DNA from: CAZJBP01 sp964544115 | Lineage (GTDB): Bacteria; Verrucomicrobiota; Kiritimatiellia; UBA8416; JADHWI01 | Assembly: GCA_964544115.1 (NCBI GenBank) | Contig: CAZJBP010000062.1 | Location: 1-20,086 of the forward strand | Direction: 5' to 3' | DNA: 20,086 nt | In this document: positions 1 to 8,542 of the stretch, piece after piece | How the letters are laid out: each line of letters opens with the position of its first letter | Position numbering within the stretch: the stretch's first letter is position 1 | Position numbers and translations under genes: made by a program | The notes under the pieces: generated by a model | The model's input: only the letters and a program-made list of their open reading frames with translations | What the model was told of the DNA's origin: nothing | Databases searched by the model: none

Positions 1-686
1 GCCAGGAGCATGCCCATCGCCACGGAGGAGCGCACCGTGCCGGCCAGAAAGGTGCCGGCCTCGGTCAGCCCGAGGTGCAGCGGATAGTCGGTCGTCTGCG
101 ACAGCAGGCGATACGCCTCGACGGTCCGGGCCACGTCGGTCGCCTTGACGCTGATCTTGACCTCCCGGTAATCGAGATCCTCCAGGATGCGCGTATGCCG
201 CAGGGCGCTCTCAACCAGCGCGCGCGCCGAGGACCCGCCGTACTGCTGCCGGAGGTCCGCCTCGACCGAGCCGCTGTTGACGCCGATGCGAATGGGAAGG
301 CCGCGCTCGCGCGCCGCACGAACGACCTCGGCCACGCGGTCGCGCGAGCCGATGTTGCCGGGGTTGATGCGCAGGCCCTGCACCCCCGCCTCCGCGGCCC
401 GTAGCGCCAGTCGGTAATCGAAGTGGATGTCGGCCACCACAGGCAGCGTGACCTGCCGGCAGATCTCCGCCAGCGCGGCAGCGGCCTGCTCGTCCACCAC
501 CGCCAGGCGGACGACGTCTCCGCCCGCCGCCGCAATCTCACGGATCTGAGCAACGGTCGCGGCCACGTCGCGGGTGTCTGTCTTGGTCATCGTCTGGATG
601 CTGACCGGAGCCCCCCCGCCGATGGCGACGCCGCCCAGCAGGATGCGCCGCGTAGCCCGCCTCGGGATCTGGGGAGTGGGGTTCAT
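1..686 (-). CDS. ispG: 4-hydroxy-3-methylbut-2-enyl diphosphate synthase, 3' end outside window
   Basis: IspG (GcpE) is the [4Fe-4S] enzyme that reductively opens MEcPP to HMBPP, the penultimate step of the MEP isoprenoid pathway, in the cytoplasm. The visible N-terminal 228 residues form its TIM-barrel half. Recognisable family stretches are PVSIQTMTKTDTRD near residue 27, GGDVVRLAVVDEQAA, ADIHFDYRLAL, GLRINPGNIGS, IGVNSGS and PLHLGLTEAG. The C-terminal domain with the cluster-binding cysteines lies beyond base 1, so completeness cannot be judged. The ATG (686-684) overlaps the rseP stop in an ATGA arrangement and has no clear SD of its own, which fits translational coupling to rseP. It belongs to the same pathway as dxr two genes upstream. 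The identification is secure; only the 3' part is missing. Confidence 0.96.
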   Translation of the reverse strand, partial: MNPTPQIPRRATRRILLGGVAIGGGAPVSIQTMTKTDTRDVAATVAQIREIAAAGGDVVRLAVVDEQAAAALAEICRQVTLPVVADIHFDYRLALRAAEAGVQGLRINPGNIGSRDRVAEVVRAARERGLPIRIGVNSGSVEADLRQQYGGSSARALVESALRHTRILEDLDYREVKISVKATDVARTVEAYRLLSQTTDYPLHLGLTEAGTFLAGTVRSSVAMGMLL

Positions 687-2164
687 CGGTCGGGGGCCGC
701 GGCGGGCGATCCATCGCCGCCGGCCGGCGCATTGGTCGGCCAGACGGCCGGCTCGCGTTGCTGGACCTCCGCGGCGTCCTCGCGGCCGAACAGCCCGCGC
801 AGTCCCTTGAACATGCGGGGCGCGCGCCGGAAGTCCCGGAACGTGAGAAGGACAAAGGCGCCGATCAGGAGGACCGCAAACAGGTTGGTCAGCGCGTTGA
901 CCAGCCGCGGGTGCACCCGGCGCCGCGTGATGCCTTCCCACAGGCAGAAGACAATGTGCCCGCCGTCCAGCACGGGCAGTGGCAACAGGTTCAGGATGGC
1001 CAGGTTGATGTTGAGAAACCGGAGGAACCCGACGGCGTTGAAGATGCTGATCTTGATCGACACCCACAGCCACGTGATGATCATCACCGGCCCGCCAAGG
1101 GCGCCCGCGGCCTGGCGCGATTCAGCAGGCGTCACCAGCGCGCGCAGGATTCTCACGATCTCAGTGGCGTCCCCGCGAATCTGGTCCCAGGGGTTGCGGT
1201 AGCGCATCCACGGCAGCACGCCGATTTCGGCCGGGCTCAGCTCGACGCCGATCACGGCCCGCCCGAGGCCCGCATTCATCCGGGGCGTCACCGGCAGCTC
1301 AACATCTCGCCCCTTGCGCTTGACCCGCAGGACCGATTCGCTGCCGTCGCGCTGGGCCACCAGGTCAATGAAATGCTCGATGCTCGCGATGCGCACACCA
1401 TCCAGCGCCAGCACAATGTCATCTTCGAGCACACCCGCCTGCGCGGCCGCGCCGCCGGGCTGCAGGCCGGTCACCACGCTGGTCGAAAACGGGGACACCC
1501 CCTCAATGCTCCACTCACCCATCTCGCCGCGCGTCGTCGGCACGCGCAGCGTCTGCGGCTCGGGTCCGCGGCGGACGACCAGGTCGAGATCACGCGTCCC
1601 GTTGCCCTGCAGGACGCAGGAGATTGTGAAGTCATGCCACGACTTGACCGTCTCGCCGTTGACGGCGACGACCTCGTCGCCGGCCCGCAGTCCCGCCGCG
1701 TATGCGGGGGCATTCGTGGCCACGTGCCCGACGATCGCCTCGCGCTCGGACGGGACCGGAGCCGGGGACGCATAGACCACCCACGCCAGCACGATGCCGA
1801 GCGCCAGGTTGCCCACGACCCCCGCGCCCGCGACAGCCATCCTCTTCCAGGGCGACACGGGAGGCAGCTCGCGGCGCCCGGTCTCGGCATCACCCTCCTG
1901 CGAGCCCTGGATCTTGTCCATCCCCGAGGGATCCAGCTGCGGGAGCGCGACATAGCCGCCGAACGGGATCCAGCCCAGCTTGTAGACGATCCCGTTGCGC
2001 TTGGTCTGCCAAAGCGCGGGGCCGAACCCCAGGGAGAACGTCTCCACCACCAGCCCAAGGCGCAGTGCCACGAGAAAATGGCAAAGCTCATGAACGAAGA
2101 TGGTGGCGCCGAACAGAATCAGGAGGATGAGGGCGTCACCGAGGTTATGGACAAAACCGATCAC
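683..2164 (-). CDS. rseP: RseP/site-2 family intramembrane zinc metalloprotease with two PDZ domains
   Basis: Membrane-embedded metalloprotease of the M50B (RseP/S2P) family, which cuts transmembrane anti-sigma factors or leftover signal peptides within the inner membrane. The zinc motif in the first hydrophobic helix reads HELCH (His25, Glu26, His29), with Cys where most homologues have Gly. The second catalytic motif, LPVLDGGH, carries the metal-binding Asp near residue 400 in a C-terminal membrane segment. Two PDZ-like domains lie between them, roughly residues 130-215 (AGLRAGDEVVAVNGE) and 225-295 (AGVLEDDIVLALDGVRI). At 493 residues it is longer than the ~450 of E. coli RseP, partly through an Ala/Pro-rich tail of about 40 residues. 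The start is GTG; no other in-frame start lies between it and the dxr stop 36 bp upstream. The target anti-sigma factor is not visible here. Confidence 0.95.
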   Translation of the reverse strand: MIGFVHNLGDALILLILFGATIFVHELCHFLVALRLGLVVETFSLGFGPALWQTKRNGIVYKLGWIPFGGYVALPQLDPSGMDKIQGSQEGDAETGRRELPPVSPWKRMAVAGAGVVGNLALGIVLAWVVYASPAPVPSEREAIVGHVATNAPAYAAGLRAGDEVVAVNGETVKSWHDFTISCVLQGNGTRDLDLVVRRGPEPQTLRVPTTRGEMGEWSIEGVSPFSTSVVTGLQPGGAAAQAGVLEDDIVLALDGVRIASIEHFIDLVAQRDGSESVLRVKRKGRDVELPVTPRMNAGLGRAVIGVELSPAEIGVLPWMRYRNPWDQIRGDATEIVRILRALVTPAESRQAAGALGGPVMIITWLWVSIKISIFNAVGFLRFLNINLAILNLLPLPVLDGGHIVFCLWEGITRRRVHPRLVNALTNLFAVLLIGAFVLLTFRDFRRAPRMFKGLRGLFGREDAAEVQQREPAVWPTNAPAGGDGSPAAAPDR

Positions 2165-2200
2165 AAATCCCGCGATCCCCCACCGGCGGCACGTCCGCCG

Positions 2201-3360
<1,160 letters not shown>

Positions 3361-3367
<7 letters not shown>

Positions 3368-4236
3368 AGGACAAAACGAACGTAGACGTAGAGAACCGGC
3401 GCCCCGAACAGCAGGCTGTCCAGAACGTCCAGCACCCCGCCCATGCCGGGGATCGAACGGCCGGAGTCCTTGATGCCGGCGGCGCGCTTGGCCATCGACT
3501 CGAACAAATCGCCCACCTGGCCGGCCAGGGAAAGCAGCACCCCCAGCACCGCGGCATCCGTCAGGCTGAGCGTCAGCGACCCAAACTGCCCGCCGGTCGC
3601 GGCCGCAAACACACATGCCGCCACCACCGCGCTGGCCACGCCTCCGATCGCCCCCTCCCAGGTCTTCTTCGGCGACAGCTGCGGGCACATCGGGTGGCGC
3701 CCCAGCAGGCGGCCAAACGTGTACGCGCCCGCATCCGTGATCTTGACCACCAGCACCAGGAACAGAATCAGCCGGCAGCCCGTCACCCCGATGCCGAGCC
3801 CGGTGGAGTCGCCGGCCCACTCGAAGGCCAGGCGCGTGAAGAAGTTCAGCAAGTACGGCACGTAGCAGACGCCCAGCATCGTGAAGGCCACGTTGACCAG
3901 GGGCTGGTGGCGCTCACGGCGCAGCACCTGGCTGAACATGAGGCCGAAGAAGCACAGCAGCATCACCAGGTCTTCCAGGCGGTAGGCGGCGGCCGCGCGA
4001 ACCGACTCCGGCCCCATCGTCAGGAACGTGAAGACAATCAGGCACACGCCGGCCGAAACCCCCACGGTGCGGGAAACGGGAAGGCCCTGGGCCCGGACCA
4101 TGGCGTAGAACTCCATCTGCCCGAGCACGGACAGCGCCACGAGGATGCCAAGCACGACGAGCGGCGGGGAATACAGCGCCGCCAGAACGAGCAGAGCGCC
4201 CATGACGGCGCCGCTGATCAGCCGGTATTTCAGCAC
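3361..4236 (-). CDS. cdsA: phosphatidate cytidylyltransferase (CDP-diacylglycerol synthase)
   Basis: CdsA makes CDP-diacylglycerol from phosphatidate and CTP, the precursor of all bacterial phospholipids. The 291-residue protein is very hydrophobic, with several membrane segments. Family motifs are DAGAYTFGRLLGRHP and LSPKKTWEGAIGG in the middle and, near the C-terminus, KRAAGIKDSGRSIPGMGGVLD (Lys250-Asp270). The PROSITE-type signature is imperfect: Met265 replaces the usual His of HGG and Val271 replaces the usual Arg of DR. The metal-binding Asp residues (Asp257, Asp270, Asp273) are present. The start is GTG with an AGGAGA SD six bases upstream, and that SD overlaps the uppS stop codon. It sits between uppS and dxr, an order widespread in bacteria. 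Confidence 0.95.
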
Positions 4237-4245
4237 AGAGGTCTC

Positions 4246-4971
4246 CTATTCGACGTCGCCGAACCTGCGCTTCCGGTGCGCGTACGCCTCTAGCGCCTTC
4301 GCGAACTCGGCCTCCCGAAAGTCGGGCCACAGGACATCGGTCACGTACAGCTCAGCATAGCACAACTGCCAGAGCAGGAAATTGCTGATCCGCATCTCGC
4401 CGCTGGTGCGGATCATCAGGTCCGGGTCCGGCACGTCCGGCGCGTACAGGTGCGCGGCGACGGTACGCTCATCCACCGTTTCGGGATCCAGCTCGCCGTC
4501 CCGCGCCTTGCGCGCAATCTCGCGGGCCGCATGGGCAATCTCCGTCCGGCCGCCATAGCTGACCGCGAGAATCAGGTGCGCCTCATCGTACGCGCGCGTC
4601 CGTTCCTCGACGGCCTCGATCCGATTCCGCAGCCCAGTCGGCAGATCACTGCGGCGGCCGATCACGCGGAACCGGATGCGGTGTTCGTGCAGCTCGGCCT
4701 CGCGGTCGCCGAGGAACCGGCCCAGCAGGCGCATCAGGTGATCCACTTCATCGCGGGGCCGGACCCAGTTTTCCACGCTGAACGCATACAGCGTGAGGTA
4801 GCGTACGCCCGCCTCCCGACAGGCCTTGACAGCGGCCCGCACGGACTCCGAGCCCTGCTCGTGCCCCTTGATCCTCGGCAGCCCGCGCTGGCGGGCCCAG
4901 CGACCGTTGCCGTCCATGATGATGGCCACGTGCACGGGAACCGCAGGTTTTCCGTCTTCCGGAGAGTTCAT
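4246..4971 (-). CDS. uppS: isoprenyl transferase (undecaprenyl diphosphate synthase)
   Basis: This cis-prenyltransferase condenses FPP with IPP units to make the C55 carrier lipid for peptidoglycan and surface polysaccharides. The conserved opening VAIIMDGNGRWA is at residues 15-26, with catalytic Asp20. It is followed by GHEQG, LTLYAFSVENW and the C-terminal IPP-binding region DLMIRTSGEMRISNFLLWQ with its arginines and Ser. The 241-residue length is normal. The frame can be extended five codons to a TTG at 4986, but ATG 4971 is the likelier start; neither has a strong SD. It lies 69 bp after purA and 9 bp before cdsA. Its product is needed by the polysaccharide pathway in which the DegT aminotransferase at the head of the unit may also act. 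Confidence 0.96.
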   Translation of the reverse strand: MNSPEDGKPAVPVHVAIIMDGNGRWARQRGLPRIKGHEQGSESVRAAVKACREAGVRYLTLYAFSVENWVRPRDEVDHLMRLLGRFLGDREAELHEHRIRFRVIGRRSDLPTGLRNRIEAVEERTRAYDEAHLILAVSYGGRTEIAHAAREIARKARDGELDPETVDERTVAAHLYAPDVPDPDLMIRTSGEMRISNFLLWQLCYAELYVTDVLWPDFREAEFAKALEAYAHRKRRFGDVE

Positions 4972-5040
4972 GTTCTGCTCGGGCAAGGCGCCAGTCGTCT
5001 CTCGTGGCTCGTTGTCCGCCGCGGGTTTGGGTCCACACGC

Positions 5041-6318
5041 TCAGATGGCGATGCGCAGGGTGCTGGCCCGCGCGGGGCCGACCGAGAGGATCCCCAGGGG
5101 AACTCCCGTCAAATCGCACAGCCGCTGGACATAGGCCTTGGCCTTCGCCGGCAGATCCTCATACCGCTCCGTGGTCGCCGTCGAGCAAAGCCAGCCCGGC
5201 ATCTCTTCGTAGACCGGGCGGCACCGTTGAAGCACAGAAGCGCTCGCCGGCACGGTCGTATAGCGCTTTCCGTCGCATTCGTACGCCACGCAGATGCGCA
5301 ACGTCTCCAGCTTGTCCAACACATCCAGCTTCGTCATCGCCCAGAAATCCACGCCGTTGACCGCCGCGGAATACCGCCCGACCACGGCGTCGAACCAGCC
5401 GCAGCGCCGCGGGCGGCCCGTGGTGGCGCCGAACTCGTGGCCCTCGCGGCCCAGGTGCTGGCCGACCTCGTCCGTCAGCTCGGTCATGAACGGACCCGAG
5501 CCCACGCGCGTCGTATAGGCCTTGATCACGCCGATCACCTGATCGATGCGGTGCGGGGGGATCCCCGACCCCGTGCAGGCGCCGCCCGCGGTGGCGTTGG
5601 AGGAGGTGACGAAGGGGTACGTGCCGAAATCGATGTCGAGCAGCGTTCCTTGCGCCCCCTCGAACAGGATGGGCCGGTTGCGCCGCACGCAGTCGGTCAG
5701 GAGGGAAACCGTGTCGCCAATATAAGGCGCCAGGCGCGGAGCCGCCTGCACGTACTGGGCCACGATGGCGCGCGTGTCGAGCGGCTCGCCGCCCAGCGCC
5801 CGCAGCACCTTGTTGGACTCCTCGATCCGGCTCTCCAGCCGCGCTGCAAAATCAGGCTCCAGCAGGTCGCCCATCCGCAGCCCGACCCGCGAGACTTTGT
5901 CGCCGTAGGCCGGCCCGATGCCCCGCTTCGTCGTGCCGATGCGCTGCCCCTCCGAGGCGGCCTGCTCGCGGGCGCTGTCGATCGCACCGTGGTACGGAAC
6001 GACCATGTGCGCCCGGTCGCTCACCACCAGCCGTCCGAGAGCGTCAATCCCGCGGCGCTGCAGCCCGTCCATCTCCTCGAGCAGCGAGATCGGGTTGACC
6101 ACGACCCCGTTGCCGATGATGCACAGCTTCCCGGGGCGCAGGATGCCCGAGGGCAGCAGGTGCAGCACGTACTTCTCCTCGCCGATCTTGACCGTGTGGC
6201 CGGCGTTGTTGCCGCCCTGGTAGCGGACGACGACCTCGGCGTCCTCCATCAGGACATCGATGATCTTGCCCTTGCCCTCGTCGCCCCATTGCGCGCCGAT
6301 CAATACCGTATTTGCCAT
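5041..6318 (-). CDS. purA: adenylosuccinate synthetase
   Basis: PurA couples IMP and aspartate using GTP to form adenylosuccinate, the first step from IMP to AMP. The start has the diagnostic GAQWGDEGKGK (residues 8-18, containing the catalytic Asp and P-loop). It is followed by YQGGNNAGHTV, TTKRGIGPAYGDKVSR, LFEGAQGTLLDIDFGTYPFVTSSN, IKAYTTRVGSGPF and TTGRPRRCGWFD. At 425 residues it matches the family length, although the last ~20 residues (LGILSVGPARASTLRIAI) diverge from the usual ending. The start is ATG 6318, because GGGAGAGA lies about seven bases upstream and MANTVLIGAQWGDEG is the expected N-terminus; an in-frame ATG at 6342 would overlap the upstream gene. Spacing to that gene is 16 bp, so the two are very likely co-transcribed. 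Confidence 0.97.
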   Translation of the reverse strand: MANTVLIGAQWGDEGKGKIIDVLMEDAEVVVRYQGGNNAGHTVKIGEEKYVLHLLPSGILRPGKLCIIGNGVVVNPISLLEEMDGLQRRGIDALGRLVVSDRAHMVVPYHGAIDSAREQAASEGQRIGTTKRGIGPAYGDKVSRVGLRMGDLLEPDFAARLESRIEESNKVLRALGGEPLDTRAIVAQYVQAAPRLAPYIGDTVSLLTDCVRRNRPILFEGAQGTLLDIDFGTYPFVTSSNATAGGACTGSGIPPHRIDQVIGVIKAYTTRVGSGPFMTELTDEVGQHLGREGHEFGATTGRPRRCGWFDAVVGRYSAAVNGVDFWAMTKLDVLDKLETLRICVAYECDGKRYTTVPASASVLQRCRPVYEEMPGWLCSTATTERYEDLPAKAKAYVQRLCDLTGVPLGILSVGPARASTLRIAI

Positions 6319-6334
6319 CGCGTTCTCTCCCTGG

Positions 6335-7498
6335 CTAGCCATGACCTACGGCGCGAAGCACGGCTTCCACGACGTAATCGACCATCTCTGCCGTCATCTC
6401 CGGGTACACCGGCAGCGCGAGCGCCTCGCGAACCGCCGCCTCGCTTTGCGGAAAATCTCCCGGGCGATACCCCAGCGGCTGGAAGCACTCCTGCAGGTGC
6501 AGGGGCACCGGGTAGTAGACCTCGGTCCCGACCCCCGCCTCCGCCAGGCGCTGCCGAACCCCGTCGCGGTTTGACACGCGGATCACATATTGGTTGTAGA
6601 TATGCGGAAAGGTCAGGCCCCGCCCTTCGTACAGGGACGCCGGAGTGACGACGCCGCGGGCGTTCTTGAAGGCGGCATTGTAGCGGGCCGCGTTCGCGCA
6701 CCGGGCCGCATGCCACGCATTCAGGTGCGGCAGCTTGACCGACAGCACGGCCGCCTGGATCGCATCCAGCCGGAAGTTCCCGCCGATGAACGCGTGGTAG
6801 TACTTGGGGTGCGCGCCATGGTTGCGCAACTGCCGCAGCCGCTCGGCGAGCGCCGCGTCGCGCGTCACCACCATGCCCCCGTCGCCAAAGCCGCCGAGGT
6901 TCTTGGACGGGAAGAAGCTGAAGCAGCCCGCCTCGCCCATGGCGCCAGCCCGCCGCATCCCGCCGCGCGAGGGATACTCCGCGCCAATCGCCTGACAGGC
7001 ATCCTCCAGCACCTTGAGGCCGCTGCCGGACGCAATATCCTGCAGCGCATCCATGTCCGCGCACTGGCCGAAAAGGTGTACGGGCATCAGCACGCGCGGC
7101 GTGAGGCCGGCGAATCTGGCGGGCCACCTCTCCAACAGCCTGCTCACGGCGACCGGGTCCAGATTCAGCGTGCGGGCGTCAACGTCGGCGAACACCGGCG
7201 TCGCACCCAGGCGCGATACGCACCCGCCCGTGGCGAAGAAGCTGTACGGCGTGGTAATCACGGCGTCCCCCGGGCCGATGCCCCAGGCCATGAGAACCGC
7301 CAGCAGAGCGTCCGTCCCGGAGCTGACACCGACCGCGTGGACGCCCGCCCCGCAGTACGCCGCCGCCTCCGCCTCAAGTCCGCTGACCGCGGGCCCGAGG
7401 ATGAAATGCTGATCGTCGCACACTTCGTCCATGGCCCGCCGAATGGCCTCCCGGAGGGGGGCATACTGGGCCTTCAAATCCAGAAGAGGAACGTTCAT
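6335..7498 (-). CDS. DegT/DnrJ/EryC1/StrS family PLP-dependent sugar aminotransferase
   Basis: This fold-type I PLP enzyme of the DegT family normally transaminates a keto-group of a nucleotide-activated sugar for O-antigen, capsule or glycan synthesis. It has the family opening VPLLDLKAQY, then FILGPAVSGLEAE, the PLP-phosphate region VSSGTDALLAVL, VHLFGQCADMD, the PLP-ring Asp in VLEDACQAIGA, and the Schiff-base lysine in FFPSKNLGGFGDGG. Length (387 residues) is typical. Substrate specificity cannot be assigned; the sequence resembles WbpE-like enzymes in general style. ATG 7498 matches the family N-terminus, with AAGGG about 11 bases upstream; GTG codons at 7510 and 7507 are alternatives. 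No other sugar-nucleotide genes are visible, so its pathway partners must lie elsewhere. It is the first gene of the purA/uppS/ispG unit. Confidence 0.9.
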   Translation of the reverse strand: MNVPLLDLKAQYAPLREAIRRAMDEVCDDQHFILGPAVSGLEAEAAAYCGAGVHAVGVSSGTDALLAVLMAWGIGPGDAVITTPYSFFATGGCVSRLGATPVFADVDARTLNLDPVAVSRLLERWPARFAGLTPRVLMPVHLFGQCADMDALQDIASGSGLKVLEDACQAIGAEYPSRGGMRRAGAMGEAGCFSFFPSKNLGGFGDGGMVVTRDAALAERLRQLRNHGAHPKYYHAFIGGNFRLDAIQAAVLSVKLPHLNAWHAARCANAARYNAAFKNARGVVTPASLYEGRGLTFPHIYNQYVIRVSNRDGVRQRLAEAGVGTEVYYPVPLHLQECFQPLGYRPGDFPQSEAAVREALALPVYPEMTAEMVDYVVEAVLRAVGHG

Positions 7499-7559
7499 TT
7501 CAAGCACCACCCTTGACTCTCAAGTCGCGGCCCCCCGAGGCAGCGCGCGCATCCGCAGT

Positions 7560-7588
7560 GAGAAACCATTCGGCTGCCCCATTGTCAA
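7560..7588 (-). promoter_or_regulatory. possible promoter for the DegT-purA-uppS-ispG unit
   Basis: On the minus strand a perfect TTGACA (7588-7583) stands about 85 bp before the DegT start, in the gap that follows the REC-TIR gene and its terminator. At 17-bp spacing the -10 hexamer is TTTCTC (7565-7560), which is a poor match, so recognition would need an activator or a different -10. A small CTTGA-GAG-TCAAG inverted repeat sits at 7512-7524 close to the ribosome binding site. Position supports a promoter; the sequence alone is weak evidence. Confidence 0.3.
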
Positions 7589-7600
7589 TCCCGTAGTTCG

Positions 7601-7627
7601 AAAAGGAGCGGGGCACGGCTGCGCTCC
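7601..7627 (-). terminator. intrinsic terminator after the REC-TIR gene
   Basis: Read on the minus strand, GGAGCG (7627-7622) pairs with CGCTCC (7610-7605) around an 11-nt loop and is followed at once by TTTT (7604-7601). An overlapping alternative stem GCACGG/CCGTGC (7613-7631) also exists. It begins about 37 bp after the REC-TIR stop codon and would separate this operon from the DegT-purA unit. Confidence 0.55.
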
Positions 7628-7663
7628 GTGCGTGAGGGCGCCGCCTCCGCGGGGGGGGTGCCG

Positions 7664-8542
7664 TCAGGTCTCCAGGCCGCTCATCGGCCGGTGCAGCGCA
7701 CTGCGCAAGGCAGCCGCCAGCGTCATGAACGTGTCCACGAGCGACTCCTCCCCCGTCAGGTCATACACGGGCCACCCCGCCGCGGCGGCCGGCCCACCGC
7801 CGCCCGAATCGCTCGCCCGCAAAACCGCCGCGAAGAAGTTGCCGCCCTCGCGATTCCTGCGGCGGCAGGCCGTCTCCACCTGCTGCTGGACCTCAGGGCA
7901 AATTGCCGCGTGCGGAGAAAGCCATAGCAGGAACGTGCGGCACTTCTTCAGCGCATCCTCCAGCTCTTCCTGCCGCCACGGGCTCGTCCCCCCCGCCCCG
8001 GGCTCGGAATACCAGGCGCTGAACCCTTCCCGCTCCAGCAGACGCTTCATTCCGAGCGCCGCCGCGCGGTCTTCACGGCAATGGCACAGGAAGACGTCTC
8101 GCTGCGCCCGGCGGATCTGCGTCCAGGGGGCCGCCGCATAATCCCAGCGACCCGCCCCGACCGCCGAATGGCGGCGAACCAACTCGTTCAGCCCCGACGC
8201 ATCGAAGGGCTTGATCAGGTAGTTCGCGGCCCCGGCCAGGATATACCGGAAGCACTCGTGCGCGGAGAGCCGGCCGGACATGACGATGACTTCGAACTGC
8301 CGCCGACGCGACGCCAGAATCCGGAAGCACTCGTCGCCGCTCATGCCGCGCGGGCCTAGATACATATCCAGCAGAATGACGGTCACGCGCTCGCGCCTGG
8401 CTTCCATCGATTCGACGGCCGCCAACACCTCCTCCGCGGTCGCGAACGTGCGCACCTCGAACCCCCCGTGCCGCAGCAGCATCTCCAGCGCCTGCCGCAT
8501 CACGGGCTCGTCATCGACCACGTAGATCATGTCGCGCGTCAT
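7664..8542 (-). CDS. response regulator receiver domain fused to a TIR domain
   Basis: A 292-residue two-domain protein. Residues 5-128 form a CheY-like receiver: acidic pair Asp10/Asp11, phospho-acceptor Asp59 in ILLDM, switch Ser89 in VIVMSG and Lys111 in LIKPFD. Residues 148-245 look like a TIR (TIR_2-type) domain: DVFLCHCREDRAAALGMKRL, LEREGFSAWYSE, LEDALKKCRTFLLWLSP. An ungapped comparison from LSP with the remembered TIR consensus puts Gln221 where NAD-hydrolysing TIRs have the catalytic Glu, with Glu217 at the usual Trp, so NADase activity is doubtful. The tail after 245 is Gly/Ala-rich, then helical. There is no DNA-binding domain. Start ATG 8542 has GGAGG five bases upstream and overlaps the upstream stop as ATGA. 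Function unknown; phospho-controlled TIR signalling or scaffolding is inference. No cognate kinase is in the window. Confidence 0.85.
   Translation of the reverse strand: MTRDMIYVVDDEPVMRQALEMLLRHGGFEVRTFATAEEVLAAVESMEARRERVTVILLDMYLGPRGMSGDECFRILASRRRQFEVIVMSGRLSAHECFRYILAGAANYLIKPFDASGLNELVRRHSAVGAGRWDYAAAPWTQIRRAQRDVFLCHCREDRAAALGMKRLLEREGFSAWYSEPGAGGTSPWRQEELEDALKKCRTFLLWLSPHAAICPEVQQQVETACRRRNREGGNFFAAVLRASDSGGGGPAAAAGWPVYDLTGEESLVDTFMTLAAALRSALHRPMSGLET

Noticed and set aside
17..20. LATC in the DUF1573 signal sequence (protein residues 17-20 of the gene at 9601) as a lipobox
   Set aside because: Thr at the position before Cys is not a normal lipobox residue, so a plain signal peptide is the safer reading. 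The coordinates given here are residue numbers, not bases.
4450..6648. Long plus-strand open frame (732 codons) opposite uppS and purA
   Set aside because: Antisense shadow of well-identified genes, with no recognisable domain and no ribosome binding site of note.
7651..7658. Run of eight G as a possible phase-variation tract
   Set aside because: It lies after the REC-TIR stop codon on the coding strand, so slippage would not change that protein, and no other gene spans it.
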